64,000 bases of DNA from Polytrichum commune (Eukaryota > Streptophyta > Polytrichopsida > Polytrichales > Polytrichaceae), in the NCBI GenBank assembly GCA_950295325.1, contig OX485807.1:6762501-6826500 (forward strand), in the 5' to 3' direction. The translations under genes were made by a program, and so were the position numbers. This document shows, in pieces, positions 34,351-46,686 of this stretch; position 1 is the first letter of the stretch; every line of letters starts with the position of its first letter. The notes beneath the pieces were generated by a model, which saw only the letters and a program-made list of their open reading frames with translations, did not search any database and was not told the origin of the DNA.

Positions 34351-35913
34351 GGGAGAATTCAACATTATAGATCGGTTGATATCCTAGTGTTTCCAAGTCC
34401 AACTAGTCTACATGTTGGCATATGTCAGTTTTTCTTTGTTAAGCTCGAGTGTATTCCATAGATTCCTCCAAAACGATTCAGTAACATTCAACCGGTTGTT
34501 TCTCAAACTCAACTAGCGGTTCATCTGTAACGAGCATATTGTATTTAGTGTCACTGACTATTTGAAATTATGCAACACTTATAACTATTTATTGTATATC
34601 TTATTTTGTCTTTTTCAAAAACGATTGAATTGATTGTTTGGACATTATAGAACATTAACGTGTTTACTTGGTTAAAATTTACATTAAGAGTTTAGTAATT
34701 TCAAATAGTAAGTGACACTAAATAAAACTGTTAGAGTAGTAGCCGGTTCGCCCTGGTCATTGTCTTCTACTAGAGGTTTGTGACTGATTCATTCCAAATT
34801 AGTTTCACTAGACTAATTGTGGATTGAGTAAAATTCTAATCATAAAACTAGTTCTAATTTCCGTGTGGTTTTAAATTTTTGCACTTTCACATGTAACTCA
34901 TATTTTAAGAAAACTAGACCAAGGCACAATCCATAAATGGGTGCAAGCATGGTAAAATGGACCAAAATAGTGCTCCCATATACTAAAACCATGTTTTTAT
35001 TTTCTCTCTCTTATGTAAAAGGCCTAAAAGTAGTAGCAAAGTGTTGTTTGAATTGGGTATTTTTTTCTTCTCATGATGACCTCTATTGTTGTGTTGTATA
35101 CTCAAATGTAGAATACCAAGTTGAGATCTTCAAAACTTATCATTAAAAACGATGCTCAAAAACACATGCTCGAATATGGTTTTGAATGTAAATTTGACGA
35201 CCTTAAATATTTTGAAGTTGGAGTTTTTTCATATTCCTTGAATTCATCATATACTTCAAGTCATCATCACAAACTTTGTAGAGAACCATCATTTTAACGT
35301 AATTTTATCATATTTTTAACAAATTTTAGACAACTGCTTGTTCAATATCACCTACTTGCACAACACATGCAACGTCTTCTAAAATATGTAGACTTTTCGT
35401 GGAATTGTTTTTGTCATCATAAATTGTTTGGCTTTGTAGATTAATATGTCTTTTGAATGTCTATGAATTGTTTTCTTCACAAAATTCAAAGTTAGTATAT
35501 AGGTTTGTATCACTTTCACTTGAACCTAGGTAAGCATCACGAGTTGTCCACTTTACCGTCCTTGTACCCAAATATAACATGCTTGAGTCATATACTAAGC
35601 TTTTCCAAAGAATCACACATGCAAGCATGACCACATTTGAACAGATGTTCTAATCACCTTTTCATCAGATATTCAATTGAATGCATAGAATCAACGTAAC
35701 AATGTAATCTGTTGAATTTTTTTTCCATCGTACTTGGATAGTATGATATTCAACCGGTCGAAGTTCAAGACTTTAGAAAAATTACCAACTATTTTAGAGG
35801 AATTTATAGAATATACTTCACTTAATAATTAAAAACACCGATACATGTCAACACGCATTCGGTTGGACTTGGAAACACTAGGAAATCGATCGATTATGCC
35901 CAAGAATATCCCC
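34351..35913. mobile_element. Non-autonomous element with about 165-bp inverted ends
   Basis: Left arm 34351-34510 and right arm 35745-35913 are imperfect inverted repeats: GATCG--TGAT, CCTAGTGTTTCCAAGTCCAA, ATGTTG-CAT, GTATATTC-ATA-ATTCCTC, AACCGGTTG. Long inverted ends without a transposase resemble non-autonomous MULEs, but no 9-bp target duplication was found. A smaller MITE is nested at 34542-34724. The rest of the 1.56-kb interior holds no recognisable gene. Confidence 0.6.
34542..34724. mobile_element. Nested MITE, 183 bp
   Basis: Inverted ends of 29 bp with one mismatch (34542-34570 against 34696-34724; core TATTTAGTGTCACT and ACTATTTGAAATTA). The outer bases (ATATTGTATTTAGTGTC) resemble the termini of the CACTA-like family, so it may be a fourth, shorter member. 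Confidence 0.75.
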
Positions 35914-36875
35914 AGACGCTGATATGCATATGAAATTTGAATGCATCAGGTGGAGTTGCAACTTTACGCGGGTGTTGTGGAGGTAATTTACTCCCTAATC
36001 GGGATCGATGCCACATAAAACACCGAGATCAAAAAGGATACTGGAAAGTGCGACCACCAGTCATTTACTTTAGTACACTTGTACCTATTGATTAAACAAG
36101 TCTCAGTGTACATCAAGGGAGGACAATCATTCGAAGTCCACGTACAGTGTAGGTCAAACCACATATCATTTTTTATATGAATCCTATGTGCAAACTGCGA
36201 GGTTCCCCTATTATTAATGAATGTGAGCTTAATACCTATCCATTGTCTTCACTTTTGATGCACCAATCGCAATCACTTTGACACACAGTTTGATGGAAAA
36301 AGGTACTAATTCAGCATCTTCATTTTTGAAAGTAGCTAGTAGCTGGTGCCAAAACCGAAATGAAGGGAAATCCATCCAATCTCTTGCAAAACATCATCTA
36401 CAGAGAACTAGTAGGGGTCCACCTGGAATCTGTATTTCACTTTTGGGATTTGAAAGTTCACAGGGAGCATTCTCATGCAATGAATTTTGCATCGATGTAT
36501 TATGTGCATATGATAAGTCGTACAATTATATGAAGCTTAAGTATACACATACCACATCTATATAATAAAGCTCTGGCATTACTAATTTACATTCAAGTTT
36601 TGGAAAATATCTCCAGATTTGACATGAATCTTGTACCCACTGGAAGCAAGTTTAGGGCTAAAATCCATACACAGGATGCAATTGGGAATACTTTTGTGAC
36701 CTGTAGATGATGGTTCAGTCATATAAATTTGTTGTGATCAAATCGCAAATGCCAGGTTCGCAATTGCGGAGAATTTGAGTGCCAAGTAACTAATTCCTTT
36801 CTGCTTCTTTACACTCTCACGCAACCTGATGCAATGAAGTTCATCGATTGATATTACAGAATTAGCGTTACATAG
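35914..36875. other. Spacer, no supported gene
   Basis: An open stretch at 36278-36565 has no recognised motif. Otherwise unremarkable AT-rich DNA leading into the coding-like block at 36876. Confidence 0.35.
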
Positions 36876-37597
36876 TTGTTACATTCGCACTATATCAATG
36901 TTGTGGATCCCGTATGGATCAACCCCTGCAATCTAGTCCGCCCTGGTGGAATTCAAATCGAAATGAACAAGGCCAAAGCATGCAAGACCCAGAAAATTTG
37001 TCAGTCCGTGAAGCAACACTGGGTTCGGACGAATCCTCCGGAGGTCACGAGAGTGGCAAACCTAAGTCATGTCTCGCTGACCATCGGCCATTGAGACACC
37101 TATGTTGGGATGCGCCAAGATCAGCAGTCATGAGGGAGCCTTTGTGTGTGAATACCTTATCCATGTCCTGTTCCTGTGTTTGATCTGTGAGTGGAGTTGT
37201 TGAGAGAAGGGACCTGTTGATTGTAGAGCAGTTCAAACTCTTGAAGACAACCTTGCCTGCAAAGCATTTGTTTGAGAGACGGATCATCCTTGGGCATCGA
37301 CTTAGGAGGTGCTACTGTCTCATGGCGGAGGTGGGTCAAGCATTTTGCAACTTTGATTGCAAGAGGAAGGCCATGGCTGGAAGTGGCTTAAGGGACACAA
37401 TCCTCCTCCGTCTCCGTCTCCTCCTCCGCCGATGTGGAGGTGCATGGTTCACTAATCTGAAGAAAGTGTCATGCACACAAACACAAAGGCAAACATTGAT
37501 TGTGAGATTACGTGAAAATGAGACATTGCAACATGGGGCATTGTCTTCACTCAAAAGAAGAACAACTCTGGTCCCCGAAGGAGGCCGGAGTGAATAG
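36876..37597 (+). pseudogene. Coding-like block with a single in-frame stop
   Basis: I do not recognise the protein. From the ATG at 36914 one frame stays open to 37597 except for a TGA at 37181-37183. The first half is acidic and serine-rich (REATLGSDESSGGHESGKPK). The second is basic and looks structured (LLIVEQFKLLKTTLP, IILGHRLRRCYCLMAEVGQ, FCNFDCKRKAMAG). The GC content and codon pattern differ from the flanking spacer. It may be a pseudogene, an exon pair with an unseen intron, or a captured gene piece. Confidence 0.35.
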
Positions 37598-37794
37598 AGT
37601 GTACATTCGTAGAACATCCTAGGCCACGCCCTAGGGCAATGGCGTTAGATGTAAAACGACTTCACTCTTTGCAGGGAGTAGACACTAAATGACATGCACT
37701 AGCACTCTGATTTCACTCATATCTAAGTGACATGCCTAGCACTTGATTTCTGGTGCACCCTACCACCTATGATCCAACCAATCTCAATTTGGAA

Positions 37795-37822
37795 GGGGGT
37801 GGGGGTGGGGGTGGGGGTGGGG
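37795..37822 (+). repeat. (GGGGGT)4 G-quadruplex-type microsatellite
   Basis: Four GGGGGT units plus GGGGT. Five G-runs of at least four with single-T loops fit the strongest class of G-quadruplex motif. Confidence 0.9.
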
Positions 37823-38155
37823 TGAACCATGTGAGAACCTAGGGGCTTGTCCTTGGGGGAGACATGTGCTGGTCCGCTCGTCCGCGCTTGTTCAAGGTGT
37901 TCACCTTCATAAGAAGTACAGTAGGTCTACAATCTTAATTCCTCTTTGGAGACATCTAAGAAAACTCTAATGATACATAACATTATTCAATTGTTATCAG
38001 CCATACCATTCTAATCATGAGTTTTTCAGCCTGAATCTGTTAGTGTAGTGCTTTGTTGTGAGGATAAATAGAGTAGAATTTTGAGTAAAATCTAACTTAT
38101 TCCCGGCCTCACCCAATGTACAGACTGAGTGAATAATGTTATGGAGAGAAGACTA

Positions 38156-38513
38156 CACTAAATATTGTATTTATTGTCATGGTGTTTTATGTCATTGTGA
38201 CAACTTTTTCTTAATTCGCTTCCAATGAACAAGTTTACAAATATTGTTACTTCCCAACTTACTTTGAGTTCATCCAAATGTCAATTATTGAAAGGAATGA
38301 AATGTTGTCATGGACGGTTGAAATTTGGATGGAAAATCACTTAGTAAGTGACAACATTTGCAACATCATAAATCTATAATGCCCAAATGCATTTACAAGG
38401 AATTACAAATAATGTTAGGTATACATTTAGTGTTGGTGGCACTACATGGGCAATTTCCAATTAGTATTGAGCAAGACAAACAGAATCGATGACATTAAAT
38501 ACAATATCTAGTG
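38156..38513 (+). mobile_element. CACTA-like MITE, copy 3
   Basis: Starts CACTAAATATTGTATTTATT and ends AAATACAATATCTAGTG, an inverted pair with CACTA...TAGTG tips. About 358 bp, alignable with 28875-29236 and 26915-27345. Flanks are CTA and CAG, so the 3-bp duplication is not intact. Confidence 0.7.
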
Positions 38514-38870
38514 CAGCCATGGCCTTTGCGCAAGGATGACATGCACACATTGAAAAATGGTCCAAATTTTAGAGTGTCTGAGGCTAACACAGATTTCCAC
38601 ATAAAATTTGTAGTTCAACATCGAAAAGGATGAACCAAGAAGCATCTTACTGTATTGAAAGGGGGTTCCATTTGGGGTCGATAACCACACAAAAAACAAA
38701 ACTATGAATTGAGCAATGCTATTGGTCAAAGAGCAAAAAGGTAAATCCTAGGAAAATAAACTAAGATATGAGCTCAAAGTATGAAAAGAAGAACGAAAAA
38801 AGAAACATACATAATCGTATGGAGTTTGAATAAGAGGGGCTCAAATGTGACACCACTTTGGCTAGGGCTA

Positions 38871-39363
38871 GAAGTCATGGGGGTGGACTCTTCATACTAG
38901 GTATGTACTAGCATGAGTGTAATAAAGGGTGTTATTTGAGGCATTAGCGTACACAATATACATAAGGCAAAGACAATTTCTCTCTCTAATGTGCACGTTT
39001 AAAAAGACCATTAAGAGTTTTGAAGCAAATGCAAATTCACAAAAGGGGACCATAAGGTTTAGAAAGAAATTTGACAATAGATGTGCTAGTTTCATCCAGT
39101 TTACATTTTCGTCCATTATTGCCATATGGTTACAGTTCCCAATAACTTGTGTATGTAATAAAGGCCAATTTAGTTCATGATTTTATTTTTTGTGTATGTG
39201 TGAAAACACCTATCAAATTAAACCGAAAAGATTAGTATGAATACATGAGTCCATTTTTTAGCCTATCATTAGTACATATACATTCATTTTTCTTTATAAA
39301 ATGCTTGTATATAGGGCGTATTATTTCACACGTCATTTAGGTTTTCGATGAAGAGCCCACTCC
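38871..39363 (+). mobile_element. hAT-like non-autonomous element, copy 2
   Basis: 493 bp. Left GGGGGTGGACTCTTCATAC; right reads back AGGAGTGGGCTCTTCATCG. Perfect 8-bp flanking repeat TAGGGCTA (38863-38870 and 39364-39371), the size typical of hAT insertions. Confidence 0.8.
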
Positions 39364-39489
39364 TAGGGCTAAGACGTCCACCTCTTTGAGCAAGGCGTTC
39401 ATCATTATTTTCAATGTGCAGAAGGTCTTGTAAACTATGACTTCCATAGGTTTGTGTTAATCTATTTTAAGTGGGTCCATCTAAACCAT

Positions 39490-39995
39490 GGGGGGGGGGT
39501 GGACTCTTCATACAAGTTATTAACTAATGTGAGTGTGAGAAGGGGTATAATTTGAGGCATCAACGTACATAGAATACATTAGGGAGTGGTATTTTTTTTT
39601 TTGGTGTATACATTTAGAAAGGCTACTAATACTTTTGAAGTAAGGTAAATGTACAAAAGGGGCCCCTAAGGTTTAGAGAAAAATTTGACAATACATGTGT
39701 TAGCTTAATCCATATCATGTTTTCATTTATTGTTGCCATATATGGGTAATAGTCCTCAATGACTACCTTGTTCATTCTTGTTAGGGTTTGCATTTGGGTT
39801 CTAGGTTTTACAGACCGCATGCTCTTGGTGCGCTCAGGGGCTCCCTTGGGTTTTACTCATTAGATTATGGCTAAGTTATTATGCTATTGACTTTGTTTGT
39901 TTGATGCATTCGTTGAGTTACATGCTATGGTGAAGAAAAAACACTCACGTTAGTTGTTTGTACATGGTATGAAGAGCCCACCCCCCAGACAAGCA
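39490..39995 (+). mobile_element. hAT-like non-autonomous element, copy 3
   Basis: Left G-run then TGGACTCTTCATAC; right reads back GGGGGGTGGGCTCTTCATAC and then CATGTAC. Flanks TAAACCAT and TCAACCAT (7 of 8). It lies only about 126 bp from copy 2, in the same orientation. Confidence 0.75.
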
Positions 39996-40029
39996 TCAAC
40001 CATATGTGTCCCCTTTGATTAGCCTCCAC

Positions 40030-40145
40030 AAAGAAGTGCGGCCCAATTTGTGTAGCATATATATACATAGTATGACAAAGTTCAAATTAATACCCCTTTT
40101 GTGCACTCATGTCTACTCATACATGTTATGAAAGGTGCACCCCCA
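40030..40145 (-). mobile_element. hAT-like element terminus fragment
   Basis: Minus-strand reading GGGGGTGCACCTTTCATAAC, ATGAGTG and AAAAGGGGTATTAAT matches the left terminus of the same family. The remainder is missing. Confidence 0.5.
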
Positions 40146-42479
40146 GGATCTAATTTGAATGGGAACTCCTAATGTTAATTTCAAGGTCAAATCGTATGTG
40201 TGTGTGAGAGAGAAAGATAATACAATGAATCGAGTTTTCACTTTGTGTAATAGTGGTAAGCCCCAACTCAAAGAGATGGGCACCTGGCCCCAGCCCACCA
40301 CTTTGCTACCAAATTCTATAATGAGGTACCAAATCTAAAAATCCTTAAATCAAAATTATTAGGATTTTCTACCTTTACATCATGTTATTTACAAGATATA
40401 ATCTTCATCAACTGTGGAGAAAAGAATTATGTGACCCTTGTCTTTATTTTCATTTGTTGATCTTTATACTCTTTTGTCAAAATACACACCTAACGAGTAC
40501 CTCTTGCTTAATTTCCTTGAATGCAATAATTGAACCTACCTATTTCCTAACCGTTAATGCAACAAATTCCATAGTTGTCCTCACGTCAAGTGAGTTTGAA
40601 ATTCTCGGTAATTGTGACTCAAGCTTAACTTTTTATTGTCATGGGGTACATGTCACACAACATAACATTTAGTAACAAGCCCATAATGACCTTCTCAAAA
40701 GAGCATTAAATCGGCACACACCAGTTTGATTCTCTTTTGAGAGCAAAGGTGGAGTTACCTTTGAGTTTTGCTTAGGCTATTTTTTAATTTATTTGGGTAG
40801 TTATTTTCATTACTAAGAATTAATTATGTCGGTTCTAGGACAAAACTAATGCTAAGTGGTGGTAAAGGTTCTAATCTAGGGCAAATTAGAATCCAAACAC
40901 ATCTAAATAGCTATGAAGCAACGGAAAAAGTTGGTGGGGTCAAAAAGGTAGTTGTACTTTCTTGAAAAGTCTTCTGAAACCCACATGCGAAATCTTTTCA
41001 ACACCTTTTTGAAGCTATTATATTTGATTAATTGCTCGTTCATTTAACCTAGCTTTGCAAGCTTTTGCCTCCTTATTGAGGTAACATTATGGGTACTCAA
41101 TGGGTACCCCGCTAGCATTGTTGCTTAATGTTATGAAGTTAGAAAACTGAGACCAAGTGTTGCATTCTTTTGCGTACAAGAACTTGAAGGGTAAACAACA
41201 TGTCCTATCATAAATAGCATCCGCAAAAGGTTTGTTGAGAACTATCACAATTGAGAAGTTGTAAGACACCATCAAGACATGATAAAATTCTTCAATAAGA
41301 TCTACCTATAACCATGTGGATGGTGAAACATATGACAAGTGATGTTTGAACCACTCTCCTTTCTTCTTGACAATCATCAAATTTAGTCTAAATTTGTGGA
41401 AGTTAGCAACAACGTCCGGACATGTGGACGGATTTACTCAAAATGGGGGAATCTACCAACAAATTTCAATGACTATGTATCATAGGCATACAATAACGTG
41501 ACCACGTCACCACATTGACTGGATTATAGAAAATCAAACAAATGTGTTTGCTTGGTAAAGTTTTGAGGATCATGTTCATATGGAATTGCAATCTTAAAAT
41601 AAATTTGTCACGTAATCTTTGAATTCGTATTATCACCAATCTCATTTTACTGATGGGAAACTTGACACAAGTTGTTCAAATTACATATACTATAGACAAT
41701 GTTGCAAGCCTAATATGATCTCAAACATGATCAAAACTTCAACATGACTCTTGTGATGCAAGCACTTTGTGAGGCATAAACTAAATGGTGCTAAAATCAA
41801 CACTCCACCACGAACCAACCTATTGAAAGCTTGCGAAATAATTACATATTTATTGTAAGAATGTGCACCACCTTAACATCAAGCTCCCATGTTGATTTTG
41901 GGTATTTATCAATAATAAATTTGAACCCTTATAAATTTTGCATAGGGAATCCAAATAAAACATACATCGATACACTGAAATTCCTTGTCAACTACTACAC
42001 ATTTAAATTCCTTGAATCCAATAATAAATTTCATGTTGAACTCTTAAAGTGACAATTTTAACACCATCTACCTTAGAAGACAACTATGCATGCATTTGAA
42101 CTTGTTTTGGAATTTATAAGTTAGACGATTTTAATCTATCGTCAAGATAATCGGAAGATTAAAAAGAATAAGAAGAAGACAATCGGAGATTTTTTTAAAA
42201 GGAATTATAAATGTTGGTGGAAGATTTGATGCCCAGCATCTAAGCTCCGGGCTCGAAAAGTCCTCCTAGGCATTTAGGGGTAGTTTGTCCCCCATGAGGA
42301 GAGAAGATATCACGAGTACCGAATTTGTTGATAACCGGCACTTTTGTGAGCACTTTTGGAGGGATTTTGACCACATTGGTCCACATGGTGGATGTGCATG
42401 TAGATTCCAAGTCCCAACTACCAAATATCAAGGTCCCCTACGTAGCCACACTCAACATATATGAACGCGTAGCCTAGTA
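40146..42479. other. Intergenic, nothing recognised
   Basis: 2.3 kb of AT-rich spacer with only short frames and no motif; no paired repeat found. Confidence 0.4.
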
Positions 42480-42890
42480 CTACACCGTTTATGGCATTTA
42501 GTGCCACATGCACAATAGTGTCATTTACCCTATTTTGAGGCGTATGTTAGGTTACACTAATGATCAACAACTTCACCAACACTGCCACCTCATGACACTT
42601 GGCGTTCAAGTGCGCTTACTAATATCTTGGCATGAGTACGTTCAATAATAGTGTACGCCTATATATTATAATGGTCTACTAGTTTACTAAAGTTTACACA
42701 AATGACACTTAGACATTAGTGTACTCAAGAAAACCTTCCTCTTACATACTAAAATGTAAACACATGACACCTGCCATTCGTAGTATACTAGTATGCTCAA
42801 TAATATCTTCCCCTTGCATATTAAAACACTAAACTATCATCTCAAGTATCCAATGTCCTACACTAAACATCATATGTAGATAAATTTTTA
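42480..42890 (-). repeat. Dispersed repeat C, inverted partner of 12437
   Basis: Inverted homologue of 12437-12825, about 30 kb away: CCGTTTATGGCATTTAGTGC, TTGAGGCGTATG-TAGGTTACA, CGTTCAAGTGCGCTTAC, and two internal TACTAAA-TGTAAACACATGACAC subunits. Confidence 0.6.
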
Positions 42891-43309
42891 GTTTAATATG
42901 TTATTTGTATTAACGAATAGTATCATGTTGACACTTATAATAGAGGCACCTATTCTCGTTTAAGACCCCATCAACACTCTACAAGGTACCATAATTTCAA
43001 ACATGGTGGGGCTCAATTTCAATCAGGCATGGACTCAATTTCGATTAGGCCGGAACCAATAGTGCCATGACACATGTCATGGTTTTGAGTGCTGAAGTGA
43101 GGAGCAATGAACGGTTTAATTGAACGGTCATGATAGACTCTAGACGTTGGCAATATGTTCGGTCCAACTTTTGACTTCAAAAATCCATAATAATTTCAAT
43201 TCAAGAAATAAAATTACGGAAAAATTCAAGAGGCATCATACACACATCAATTGTACCCCAAATTCAAGAGGCACCTTAAATGAGTAAAGAAAAAAAGAAA
43301 AGCGAAAGA

Positions 43310-43385
43310 TGTCAACATGTAAGCGGTTGGAGTTGGAAACACTCGGATCTCGAGCGACGATGCCCAAAATCCTCTTCCCATGCAT
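43310..43385 (-). mobile_element. Solo terminus of long-inverted-repeat family
   Basis: GATGTCAACATGTAAGCGGT, GTTGGAAACACTCGGATCTC and GATGCCCAAAATCC match, inverted, the termini at 33975 and 34351. No partner end was found close by. Confidence 0.5.
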
Positions 43386-46329
43386 AGACTGATGCGTTTA
43401 ATGTGGTGCTCATAGATAAGTTGCTTCTTGAAGAAAGATGCATATATAGGTTAGGTTGAAAGCCGTGGAAAGTTACAAACCTCTGTTGGGTCAGAAGTGC
43501 CTTTGGGGATCGTCTTGCACGTCAACTCCTTTTTAAATTGTCATGGGCCGGGCCTTGGAAACAGATATTTTCATAGTTCCTATCCTTCCACATTGGTATC
43601 CCCTTTTGTCCACCCAAGCTTTACATCACAAATTCCCAAGCACAAGAATGCTCATAACATTATTCAGTTGCATATGAGGTTGGGTGGGGCCGGGAATATG
43701 TCACATAATGTTTGCAAATAATACTGCAAGATGTCTTCACCAATACATACGATCAAATTCAACCTGAAAAACTAAGTATTCACATGGTGAAACTCATCGG
43801 CAGCATGCAACAATGTATTCCGTGGACCTGCAAATGTACCGACTTTTTCCGGTTTCCAACCTCCCGCTGACATCAAAGTTTAGGTAAATAATGGTTGCGT
43901 CTCCTAGAGCAAAGGTGGGATGAAAGCAAAGACTCGCCTCCAAGATCTATGCTCTTGAGATGGAAAATCACAGAATGCGAACAACCACAACCGTTGCAAT
44001 GGACCTTATTTTGTCAAATTTTGTTCGAACACAAGAAAGAAGTGGACTGGAAATTGTTGAAGTAGTGCAGACAACGACACTTGCATATGGGATAAATGCG
44101 CCATTTGAAGCCAGGGTGCACCCATGGTGCACCCATGGTGGAAGTTTTTGTGACCCCGTAAAGTTCTTAGCGACTTCCTAATCCTACTTGTGACCTACCT
44201 AGACTGGTAGGTACCTCCCATTTGTGTAGGGACGTGGCCTCATGAGCACATAGTCTGCAACCTACCATCTTTCGTTGTACATGTGGCAACTTTTACAAAC
44301 CTCTATGCCGGTGGCAGGGCTTAGCCAATGCGCCGGTATTGGCCACTAGCGGCTCCACCCTGAATTTTTTTCTCCACCTTATTTGGCTATTATTTCATAA
44401 TACGTGGGTTGCCACCTTAACCCTCACCTAAGTTTAAAATGGAACGAAGATATGCAACTGAATAATGTTATGTTGTTCTAAAACAACCAAACATCAAAGT
44501 AATACCATTAGCCTCCAAGTCAAGTCACAAGAACTGAATTCATATGTTATATAATATCATTTATTAGAAGGATATAAATGGAAATAATATATCAATTCTA
44601 CCATGTTTGTGTTAGGCATCATTAGGGTACTTTTGATGTAATAAACACAAAATTGGAAGTTATTGATGTGGGTATAGGGACACTTTGTTATGGCTTTAAT
44701 AAGGCAAGTGCACCTATTGTTAAAATGTCTTGAGCATTTCAAGAAATGCAAAGGTTTGATAACAAAATAAATTTTTATGAGGAGATTAATAAATCCAAAC
44801 GAGGAACATGAAAGTTGAGCTTGCTATTTATGGAGGTCATGTGAATATCCAATGAATTTTTAAATCCTTACTCATAAATGACCTATAATGGTTTGCATTC
44901 ATAATTCATCATTGTAGACTTGGATATGGACATGTACATTAGAAATCATTAAATGTCATTGTCCAAAATTAGGTTTTCATGTGGTATTTAGTATGTGATT
45001 AGTGGAGATGGATAAAAAATAAAATAAGAATAGGTTAGTGTTTTTGTACCTGGACTTGAATGGGAGCCCAATCTTTTGTACCTCGATCATGTTCATCAAG
45101 CTTCAAGATAGAGTTACTCCCTTCCTTTCAGAAGGTGGGCTCCTTTGATTAGAGCAATTATCAAGACATTGTGAAAAGAGGAGGGGGAGAAGGGGGGGGG
45201 GGGGATGAGCTATGGTGGATCCACGGGGGATTGTTTGTTGTCTAGTTTTGTTTCGTTCATAGCTAGGATTATTACATAAATTATAGCTATTTGATGCATA
45301 TTTTAATCTCATTTGGGGGTATTTCAAGGTATTCTAAATCTTGGATCGAGCGTTCATTTATGGCTCCTCTGACAACCGCTATATCATGAGGAAGTTGACA
45401 TTCCATCCAATGCTTTGGATGATTTATGAGTGCATCTAAGTGGAGATGGAAACTAAGTGGAGGTATCACACACATACTTTGCTGCCATCCCTTGGATGTC
45501 AAACCACATGTTTAATTTCATTAACCCACACTAATTTTTCACCTACACTATATTTATTACTCTTATGGCCACTTAATGTCTTACTCATGCAAGCCACATT
45601 AATAATATATTAATTCCTTCAAGAAATGTAATGTGGGTCCCACTAATTTTCAACCACAATTGTATCTATAGTGGAAAAATAGTGTGAACCTTACTAATTA
45701 CAAAGTATAGATTTGATGTGTGTGTATTCCAATGTTGGGGAGGAGTTTGGATTGTTGGCATTATTTTGCCAGTTGAGTGCCAGTTTGACAAGTAAGGTGA
45801 GCATGTGTGAGGCCAAACCTACCACCCTTGAGCGTCCTAGTCCGGGTAATAGGTGTGGAGATCACATGTATAACATAAAAACTTGTGGTAACATGGGATG
45901 TATGTTCTACCTTGATGAGCTTCTAATCTTAATTCAAATCATGACATTTCATTAGTTTGTCTCACTTGCACAGGTGCATCCTTGGCTTTTTCCAAAGTCC
46001 ATCCTACCGCCTTGGCCATGCACGCCTTCAAGGATTTACCTCGTACAACTTTAGTCCTAGCTGTTGATTCTTCACTAGTGCACGATACTTCGCTGAGGTT
46101 ATAACTTGTTGTTTTCATGATGCGCATAAGTCTTTAATGCAAGTGTTGAAAAACACTTATATAACTTATCATTGGCTCCTTTCCCCTAAGCCCTCACAAC
46201 TCTCTCCTAAGTTCACCCCTTAATGTAGTTATTAAACCCACTAGTGTGAACCAAGTAGTCCAACTAACTAGCCTATATAACTAGCTTATTAGTTAGCCCC
46301 AACCTAACTAGTTGGTGGAAGCGGCTAAG
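43386..46329. other. Intergenic, no supported gene
   Basis: AT-rich spacer. A G13 run at 45192-45204 and a doubled GGTGCACCCAT near 44127 are the only simple features. Open frames such as 43960-44181 carry no motif. Confidence 0.4.
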
Positions 46330-46622
46330 TCCAGCAATCAGCTGGTTAGTCGAGGAAGCCCGTCAGCAGCTGGAAATCCAGCAGTCAGCTGGTTAGTCGA
46401 GGTAGCCCTCAGCAGCTGGAAATCCAGCAGTCAGCTGGTTAGTCGAGGAAGCCATCAGCAACTGGAAATCCAGCAGTCAGTTGGTTAGTCGAGGTAGCCC
46501 TCAGCAGCTGGAAATCCAGCAGTCAGCTGGTTGGTCGAGGTAGCCCTCAGCAGCTGGAAATCCAGCAGTCAGCTGGTTAGTCGAGGAAGCCATCAGCAGC
46601 TGGAAATCGGAGCAGTCAGCTA
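46330..46622. repeat. Minisatellite, 46-bp unit, about 6.3 copies
   Basis: Unit TGGAAATCCAGCAGTCAGCT, GGTTAGTCGAGGTAGCCCTC, AGCAGC. Two subtypes alternate, differing in GAGGTAGCC-CTCA versus GAGGAAGCC-ATCA. Contains overlapping CAGCTG palindromes. Confidence 0.9.
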
Positions 46623-46686
46623 GTCCAAACCAGCCCTAGGCTAAATCTAATGAAGTCCACACTAATACTTCCACCTTCATCTAAAT

